Assembly (NCBI GenBank): GCA_027067575.1
Contig: JAMOVQ010000068.1
Coordinates: 1 to 46,664, forward strand
Source of the DNA: Thermoanaerobaculia bacterium
GTDB lineage: Bacteria > Acidobacteriota > Thermoanaerobaculia > Thermoanaerobaculales > Sulfomarinibacteraceae
Length of the DNA stretch: 46,664 nt
Direction: 5' to 3'
The number at the start of each line of letters is the position of its first letter. Position 1 is the first letter of the stretch. Under the pieces are notes generated by a model. The model was not told the origin of the DNA, ran no database searches, and saw only the letters and a list, made by a program, of their open reading frames with translations. The position numbers and the translations under genes are program-made. Below, piece after piece: positions 41,493-46,664 of the stretch.

Positions 41493-42296
41493 CTACCGCC
41501 GGCACGCCTCCGCCAGTGTGGTGACGAACGCCTGGACTGCGTCCGGCAGGTCCGGCGACTCACCGAGCCGGGCCACCCGTTCCACGATGGCGGACCCCAC
41601 CACGACGCCGTCTGCGACGCGCGCCACCGTCTCGACCTGCCCCGGCGTCGAGATCCCGAACCCCACCGCGACCGGGAGGCTCGAGAGCTTCCGGACCGCC
41701 CGGATGGTCGGCTCCAGCTCACGGTCGAGAGCGGACCGTGCGCCCGTCACACCGGTCCGGGAGACCAGGTAGAGGAATCCGCGGCCGGCCTTCGCGGCAG
41801 CACGGACCCGCTCCTTCGTCGAGGTGGGCGCCACGAGCATGACCGGATCGAGGCCGGCGTTCAGGAGCGGCCGCCTGAACCGCCCGGACTCCTCCGAGGG
41901 GACGTCGGTAAACAATACGCCGTCCACGCCAGCCGCCGCCGCATCCGCCGCGAACCGGTCGATGCCCTGGCGCAGGACCGGATTGGCGTAAGTGAACAGG
42001 ACGATGGGGATCGTCTCCCCGAGCCGGCGGATCTCCCGGACGGCCTCGAGGACACCGGCCAGGGTGGTCCCCGAGGCCAGCGCCCGCTCCGCGGCCGCCT
42101 GATTCGTCGGACCGTCGGCGATGGGATCGGTGAACGGCACACCGAGCTCCAGGACGTCCGCACCACCCCGCCGGAGGGCACGGGCGAGCTCCACGGTCCG
42201 GTCGAGGTCGGGGTCGCCCGCGGTGACGTAGGTGACCAGCGCGGCCCGGCGGGCCTTGCGCGCGGCGGTGAACGTCTCCTTGAGCCGGCTGCTCAC
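41493..42296 (-). CDS. trpA: Tryptophan synthase alpha chain
   Basis: 267 residues, GTG start overlapping the trpB stop (GTGA). It cleaves indole-3-glycerol phosphate to indole and glyceraldehyde-3-phosphate in the TrpAB complex. Motifs: [34 protein letters not shown] (catalytic Glu is E49-like in LELGVPF; the Asp60-equivalent in DPIADGP), [24 protein letters not shown] and [13 protein letters not shown] (phosphate loop). Full length, with no anomaly. Confidence 0.95.
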   Translation of the reverse strand: MSSRLKETFTAARKARRAALVTYVTAGDPDLDRTVELARALRRGGADVLELGVPFTDPIADGPTNQAAAERALASGTTLAGVLEAVREIRRLGETIPIVLFTYANPVLRQGIDRFAADAAAAGVDGVLFTDVPSEESGRFRRPLLNAGLDPVMLVAPTSTKERVRAAAKAGRGFLYLVSRTGVTGARSALDRELEPTIRAVRKLSSLPVAVGFGISTPGQVETVARVADGVVVGSAIVERVARLGESPDLPDAVQAFVTTLAEACRR

Positions 42297-43489
42297 GACG
42301 GCCTCCCCTCGATCCTGCGGACCTCGTCGAGGTCCTTGTCCCCCCGCCCGGAGAGGTTGATGACGATGTGGGCCTTCAGCGGCATGGCAGGCGCAACCTT
42401 GATGGCGTACGCCACGGCGTGGGCGCTCTCGAGCGCCGGCAGGATCCCCTCCGTCTCCGCCAGCACGTGGAACGCACCGAGCGCGTCGCGGTCGTCCACC
42501 TGCGTGTAGGTCACGCGTCCCGAATCCCTCCATGCCGCGTGCTCCGGACCGACCGCCGGGTAGTCGAGGCCCGCCGAGATCGAATGCGTCGGCAGGATGC
42601 CCCCGTCGCGATCCTGGAGCACCCAGGTACGGGTGCCGTGGAGAACACCGGGTGAGCCATCGCCACCGAACCGTGCAGCGTGCTCGCCCGGCGCCCTCCC
42701 CCGTCCTCCGGCCTCCACGCCGACGAGGCGGACCCGTTCGTGGGGGACGAACGCCGAGAAGATCCCTGCGGCGTTGGATCCCCCGCCAATGCAGGCCACC
42801 ACGAGATCGGGGAGCCTGTGGGTCGCCTTGCGGAACTGTGCAAACGTCTCCCGGCCGATCACCGACTGGAAGTCCCGGACCATCATCGGGTACGGGTGCG
42901 GCCCGAGGACCGAGCCCAGCACGTAGTCGGTCGTCCGGACGTTGGTCACCCAGTCGCGGAGCGCCTCGTTGATGGCGTCCTTCAACGTCCGGGAGCCCGA
43001 GGCCACCGGGGCCACCTCCGCTCCCAGCAGCCGCATCCGGTACACGTTCAGCGCCTGCCGGCGCATGTCCTCCTCGCCCATGTAGACCCGGCACTCGAGC
43101 CCGAGGAGCGCGGCGGCCGTGGCCACGGCGACGCCGTGCTGGCCTGCGCCGGTCTCGGCGATGACGCGGGACTTGCCCATCTCGCGGGCGAGCAGCGCCT
43201 GGCCGAGGGCGTTGTTGAGCTTGTGGGCGCCCGTGTGACAGAGGTCCTCCCGCTTGAGCCAGATCTGGGCCCCGCCCAGCTCGGCCCCGAGCCGCCGCGC
43301 CCGGTAGAGCGGCGTCGGCCGGCCGACGTACGTCTCGAGGAGCTCGTTCAGCCGTTGCTGGAACACTCGGTCGCGCTGGGCGCGCCGGTACGCCTTCCGG
43401 AGCTCCTCCAGCGGCTGCATGAGGGTCTCGGGAACCCAGCTGCCGCCCCACTCGCCGAAGTATCCCCTCTCGTCCGGTCCGAGCCGCAT
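42293..43489 (-). CDS. trpB: Tryptophan synthase beta chain
   Basis: 398 residues. It condenses indole with serine using pyridoxal phosphate. Motifs: [16 protein letters not shown] at the start, [31 protein letters not shown] (Schiff-base Lys in AHK), [13 protein letters not shown] (catalytic-site loop) and [14 protein letters not shown] (phosphate site). This is the TrpB1 type that pairs with TrpA, in line with the overlap. The start is 19 bp downstream of the trpF stop. Confidence 0.96.
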   Translation of the reverse strand: MRLGPDERGYFGEWGGSWVPETLMQPLEELRKAYRRAQRDRVFQQRLNELLETYVGRPTPLYRARRLGAELGGAQIWLKREDLCHTGAHKLNNALGQALLAREMGKSRVIAETGAGQHGVAVATAAALLGLECRVYMGEEDMRRQALNVYRMRLLGAEVAPVASGSRTLKDAINEALRDWVTNVRTTDYVLGSVLGPHPYPMMVRDFQSVIGRETFAQFRKATHRLPDLVVACIGGGSNAAGIFSAFVPHERVRLVGVEAGGRGRAPGEHAARFGGDGSPGVLHGTRTWVLQDRDGGILPTHSISAGLDYPAVGPEHAAWRDSGRVTYTQVDDRDALGAFHVLAETEGILPALESAHAVAYAIKVAPAMPLKAHIVINLSGRGDKDLDEVRRIEGRPS

Positions 43490-43508
43490 CGTTCCTCCAG
43501 TCGAGCCC

Positions 43509-44123
43509 TCATTGTAGCCGGTCGAGGGCGGCCCCCCGCGCCGCCGCGACGAACGCCCGGACCTTTCCGGGATCCTTCCGTCCGGGCTCCGACTCGACGC
43601 CGGAGGAAACGTCCACGAGGAACGGCCGGGCCGTGCGGACCGCTTCGGCTACGTTCTCCGGATGGAGCCCGCCCGCGAGGCCGAAGAGAAGCCCCGCCGG
43701 ACGGCCATCCAGCAGCGTCCAATCGAACCGCCGCCCCGTCCCTCCCCCGGAATCGAGCAACGGAAGGCACCCGGCCGCCACGAGCCGGGCCAACCCGTCC
43801 CATGCCACCACGCCCTCAACCCGGATCGCCCGCAGCGTGCCCGGACCGGCCCGGAGCGCCCAGGAGACCGGCTCCGTGCCGTGGAGCTGGACGAGATCGA
43901 GGCCGAGCCTGCGCCGGACCGACTCGACCTCCCCGAGCGCCGCTCCACGGAACACGCCGACCTTGAGCGCTCCCCGGATCTCCCGGATCCATCCGGCGTC
44001 TCCGGGATCCACGTACCGGGGCGTCCCCGGGACGAACACGAACCCGAGGAGGTCCGCACCGGCCTCCACCGCCGTCCGGGCATCACCGGAGCTCGTCAAT
44101 CCGCAGATCTTGACCCGCACCAT
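43509..44123 (-). CDS. trpF: Phosphoribosylanthranilate isomerase
   Basis: 204 residues. It performs the Amadori rearrangement preceding indole-glycerol-phosphate synthesis. [15 protein letters not shown] carries the catalytic Cys7, [16 protein letters not shown] the phosphate loop and [21 protein letters not shown] the catalytic Asp and C-terminal phosphate site. Gene order trpF-trpB-trpA is common. The other trp genes are not in the window. [14 protein letters not shown] replaces the usual SPR(Y)xxxxxA helix, unremarkable. Confidence 0.95.
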   Translation of the reverse strand: MVRVKICGLTSSGDARTAVEAGADLLGFVFVPGTPRYVDPGDAGWIREIRGALKVGVFRGAALGEVESVRRRLGLDLVQLHGTEPVSWALRAGPGTLRAIRVEGVVAWDGLARLVAAGCLPLLDSGGGTGRRFDWTLLDGRPAGLLFGLAGGLHPENVAEAVRTARPFLVDVSSGVESEPGRKDPGKVRAFVAAARGAALDRLQ

Positions 44124-44182
44124 TGGAGGCTACCGCGGAGGCCCCAGACGCGCAACGGTGGGCGATCGTTCCCCATGTGCGC

Positions 44183-44188
44183 TAGAAT
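44183..44188 (+). promoter_or_regulatory. -10-like TAGAAT box of the sorting-signal protein gene
   Basis: Part of GCTAGAAT (44181-44188), one of four GCTANNAT boxes upstream of plus-strand genes in the window (also 37041, 39602 and 45133). No matching -35 box is seen. It lies 27 bases before the chosen ATG, with AAGGAGG between. Confidence 0.4.
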
Positions 44189-44215
44189 CGAGACGTGAAG
44201 CTGAAGGAGGACCCC

Positions 44216-45103
44216 ATGACCGATCGCACAGCAGTGGCGGCTTTCGTGATCGTGGCAGGCATCGCGGCGGCGGGCCTCGCCCAGACGACGGTGGTCGTCA
44301 CCCCCGCCTCGCCCCACGGGTGGGCGCCCGCCAACGTGCGTCAGGACGCCTGGGTCGAGATCAACGATGTCCGGCCACGCAACGGCAACGGGTCCCTCGA
44401 GTTCGGCTTCGTCACCGTCACGCCAGGGCAGGACAAGGCGGACTACCAGCTCGTCTGGGACCCAACCGACCACCCCACGTGGACCCTCGGAAGCCTCGAC
44501 ACGCTGTCGTTCGAGTACATCCGGGACGCCACGTCCACCACCGCCCCGCACTTTGCCCCCGTTCTCAGGCTCTACTTCTACGAGGATGCTGGCACACCGG
44601 CGGACACGACCGATGACACCGTCGGCGTCCTGATCTGGGAGGAGGCATACCAGGCGGGGTTTAGCGGCACGATCCCGACCGATCAGTGGATCTCCCGCGA
44701 CGTGGTGGATTCCGGGCGTTTCTGGATGTACGTCATCTCGGGTCCCGGCGGGACCGGCGTGGTCCAGAACTACGGACTGACCCTCGCCGACTGGGAGGCC
44801 AACACGGACCCCTCCACCGGCCAGCCGCCGGTCGGACAGCCCGGCGACCCCACACCGCCGGCCCTCGGGTCCGATACCTGGATCGTCGGCGTCAACACGG
44901 GTGTCGGATCCGGCTGGGGCGACACGTTCTCCGGCGCCGTGGACACCGTGACCATCGGGTTCGGTGGCGAGGCCACTCGGTACGACTTCGAGCCCGCACC
45001 GGCCGCGGAACCGGGGATTCCGGCCCTCAACGGAACGGGGATGGTCCTGCTGACCCTCACCCTGCTCCTGACCGGAGTCCTCGTCCTCCGCAGGAGCTGC
45101 TGA
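44216..45103 (+). CDS. Secreted protein with exosortase-H-type C-terminal sorting signal
   Basis: 295 residues from ATG 44216, preceded by AAGGAGG (a GTG at 44195 is upstream and less likely). A signal peptide (about 1-22, ending AAAGLAQ) leads into a beta-rich region with VVVTPASPHGWAPANV, which looks extracellular. The tail has the tripartite sorting form: IPALNGTGM (268-276), a hydrophobic helix VLLTLTLLLTGVLVL, then RRSC. This matches IPTLxxWG-type XrtH substrates in layout, with ALNGTG replacing TLxxWG. The enzyme is encoded 4 kb upstream. I do not recognise the main domain. It is divergent from trpF. Confidence 0.8.
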   Translation: MTDRTAVAAFVIVAGIAAAGLAQTTVVVTPASPHGWAPANVRQDAWVEINDVRPRNGNGSLEFGFVTVTPGQDKADYQLVWDPTDHPTWTLGSLDTLSFEYIRDATSTTAPHFAPVLRLYFYEDAGTPADTTDDTVGVLIWEEAYQAGFSGTIPTDQWISRDVVDSGRFWMYVISGPGGTGVVQNYGLTLADWEANTDPSTGQPPVGQPGDPTPPALGSDTWIVGVNTGVGSGWGDTFSGAVDTVTIGFGGEATRYDFEPAPAAEPGIPALNGTGMVLLTLTLLLTGVLVLRRSC

Positions 45104-45158
45104 GAGCCGCGTCCGCCGTCCCGAGGCGCTCGGCTACCATGCCGGGCGGGAGGGTCCC

Positions 45159-46664
45159 ATGCGCGACGTGATGCGGCCGATGGCCGTGGAGCAGTGGCTC
45201 GAGTGGCTCCGGGTTGAGGAACGAAAGGGAACGTTCTTCGGGATCGACAGGGGGCTGGTCTTCGAACCGTCCCCAGACGATCCGTTCCGCCTGCGGCGTC
45301 ACGGCGCGGTGCTGGAGACGCCGGTCGGCGTCGCGGCGGGGCCGCACACACAGCTCGCGGGGAACATCGCCGCGGCGTGGCTGACCGGGGCCCGGTTCAT
45401 CGAGCTCAAGACGGTCCAGATCCTCGACAGCCTCGAGATCCCCAGGCCGTGCATCGCCATGCCCGACGAGGGGTACAACTGCGAGTGGTCCCAGGAACTC
45501 CCCCTCGACGTCTCCTTCGGCGAGTACCTGACGGCCTGGCTGCTGATCCGCATCCTCCAGATGCGCCTCCGGGGCGAGCCCCCCGAGGAGCCGGGGTTCC
45601 TGTTCAACGCCAGCGTCGGGTACGACCTCGCCGGGGTGACGTCGGCCCCGGTCCAGCGGTTCCTGGACCGGATGGAGGACCCCCGCCGGGACGCCGCCCG
45701 GCTCTGGGAACGGGCCCGGCGGGTCGATCCCGCCGTGGACGAGATCGAGCCGCCCCGGCGGCTCGCCGCCAGCGTCACCCTCTCGACGATGCACGGGTGC
45801 CCGCCCGAGGAGATCGAGCGGATCGCGACGCACCTGATCGCGGACCGCGGCCTGGACACCGCCGTCAAACTCAACCCGACCCTGCTCGGCCCCGGGCGCG
45901 TCCGGGAGATCCTCACCCACCGGCTGGGGTTCCCGGTGACCGTGCCGGACGCGGCGTTCGAGCACGACCTCCGCTGGGACGAGGCCCTCGACCTCATCCG
46001 GTCGCTCTCCCGTGCCGCCGGCCGCGCCGGGGTCGCCTTCTCCGTCAAGCTGACCAACACGCTCGAGGTGGAGAACCCCTCGGCCGGCCTCCCCGAACCG
46101 ACGCTCTACCTCTCCGGCCGGGCGCTCCACCCCGTGGCCGTCGCCCTGGCGGCAGCTCTGCAGGAGGCGTTCGACGGTGCCCTGGACATCTCGTTCTCCG
46201 GCGGGGCGGACGCATGGAACGTCCCCGATCTCGTGGCGGCGGGCCTTTCTCCAGTGACCGTTTGCTCCGACCTGCTCCGTCCCGGCGGGTACGGCCGCCT
46301 GGGCCAGTACCTCGAGGCGCTGGAGGCCCGGATGGCCTCGGCCGGCGCCCGGGAGATCGACGCCTTCGTCCGGCGGACGGCCGGTGTGGACGACGGCGTC
46401 CCCGTGGAGGCGGCGGCCCTCCAGAACCTCCTCTCGCTGGCCGGACGGGTTCTCGACGACCCGCGCTACCGGAAGGCGGCGGGACCGGCACGCACGATCA
46501 AGGGATCGCGGCCGCTGGGACCGTTCGACTGCGTCCACGCGCCGTGCGTCGAGTCGTGCGCCACGGAGCAGGAGATCCCGGCGTACATCGGCCGGATCGC
46601 CGCGGACGACCCCGGCGGCGCCCTGGGGATCATCCTCCGGACCAACCCGCTCCCCGCCGTGACG
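45159..46664 (+). CDS. ygfK: YgfK-like putative selenate-reductase-type oxidoreductase, N-terminal part
   Basis: Runs off the window after 502 codons, so only the first half is seen (E. coli YgfK is about 1030 residues). ATG 45159 follows GGGAGGG. MRDVMRPMAVEQWLEW, GTFFGIDRG, ETPVGVAAGPHTQLAGNI and AAWLTGARFIELKTVQIL match the start of YgfK closely, a dihydroorotate-dehydrogenase-like flavin barrel. STMHGCPPEEIERIA and ISFSGGADAWNVPDLVAAG continue the barrel. FDCVHAPCVESCATEQEIPAY (Cys at about 458, 462 and 466) is the iron-sulfur motif of glutamate-synthase small-subunit-like proteins. In enterobacteria ygfK sits with xanthine/purine and selenium genes. Whether that holds here lies beyond the window. 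Confidence 0.92.
   Translation, partial: MRDVMRPMAVEQWLEWLRVEERKGTFFGIDRGLVFEPSPDDPFRLRRHGAVLETPVGVAAGPHTQLAGNIAAAWLTGARFIELKTVQILDSLEIPRPCIAMPDEGYNCEWSQELPLDVSFGEYLTAWLLIRILQMRLRGEPPEEPGFLFNASVGYDLAGVTSAPVQRFLDRMEDPRRDAARLWERARRVDPAVDEIEPPRRLAASVTLSTMHGCPPEEIERIATHLIADRGLDTAVKLNPTLLGPGRVREILTHRLGFPVTVPDAAFEHDLRWDEALDLIRSLSRAAGRAGVAFSVKLTNTLEVENPSAGLPEPTLYLSGRALHPVAVALAAALQEAFDGALDISFSGGADAWNVPDLVAAGLSPVTVCSDLLRPGGYGRLGQYLEALEARMASAGAREIDAFVRRTAGVDDGVPVEAAALQNLLSLAGRVLDDPRYRKAAGPARTIKGSRPLGPFDCVHAPCVESCATEQEIPAYIGRIAADDPGGALGIILRTNPLPAVT

Noticed and set aside
42297-43451. Upstream extension of the trpA frame to a 652-codon protein
   Set aside because: This part overlaps trpB in another frame and is Arg/Pro/Ala-rich. 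The GTG at 42296 overlapping the trpB stop gives a normal 267-residue TrpA.
45057-46538. Minus-strand open frame of 493 codons at the window end
   Set aside because: Antisense to the YgfK-like gene, which is clearly recognisable although it runs off the window.

Overview
The window is a G+C-rich, densely packed bacterial chromosome segment. GC-ending codons dominate, many genes overlap by 4 bp, and GTG starts are common. The gene content is an MglA-type GTPase, two large Ser/Thr protein kinases joined to TPR or TolB-like repeats, exosortase H with its partner membrane protein, GT-C glycosyltransferase-like membrane proteins, and an indolepyruvate oxidoreductase beside an NDP-forming acyl-CoA synthetase. 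This mix suggests an environmental Acidobacteriota-like or deltaproteobacterial-like organism. The assignment is an inference from gene content; no marker gene settles it.

Layout. 1-4562 (+): C-terminal half of a sulfatase, a TMTC-like membrane protein with TPRs, and a second GT-C-like membrane protein. 4563-5691: intergenic repeats around a RelE-type toxin-antitoxin pair with a strong promoter/operator. 5692-6732 (-): a hypothetical gene. 7276-17664 (-): a defence island of visibly lower G+C. In transcription order it holds a 47-codon remnant resembling the start of a PLD-helicase gene, hsdM, hsdS, a 43-codon remnant of an AAA ATPase cut inside its P-loop, an XRE-ImmA/IrrE metalloprotease, a DUF4411/PIN protein, an hsdR that carries a C-terminal LexA-like S24 peptidase domain, and a previously unrecognised protein with a PD-(D/E)xK signature. 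18452-23246 (+): iorA-iorB-acyl-CoA synthetase operon for 2-oxoacid (aryl-pyruvate) oxidation coupled to ATP synthesis. 23410-25101 (-): thioredoxin-fold lipoprotein. 25936-27426 (+): MglA-like GTPase with a long acidic tail. 27448-30069 (-): Ser/Thr kinase with a beta-propeller. 30129-34166 (+): dacB, an amidohydrolase/deaminase, a TPR-cyclic-nucleotide-binding protein and peptide deformylase, all with 4-bp overlaps. 34185-35210 (-): DnaJ with a half zinc finger. 35835-41456 (+): pentapeptide-repeat protein, TPR-kinase, exosortase H, its associated protein, and an M50 protease. 41493-44123 (-): trpF-trpB-trpA. 44216-45103 (+): a secreted protein with an exosortase-H-type sorting tail. 45159-end (+): the first 502 codons of a YgfK-like oxidoreductase.

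The most unusual part is the defence island. It combines a Type I restriction-modification system with two protease modules (ImmA and S24), a PIN nuclease-like protein, a PD-(D/E)xK-like protein, and two truncated gene starts that keep perfect 4-bp or near overlap with their neighbours. Two families of dispersed intergenic repeats are also present. One is a REP-like hairpin element, three copies, two on the left of the island and one inverted on the right. The other is a 138-bp tandem repeat found in two divergent intergenic regions 10 kb apart.
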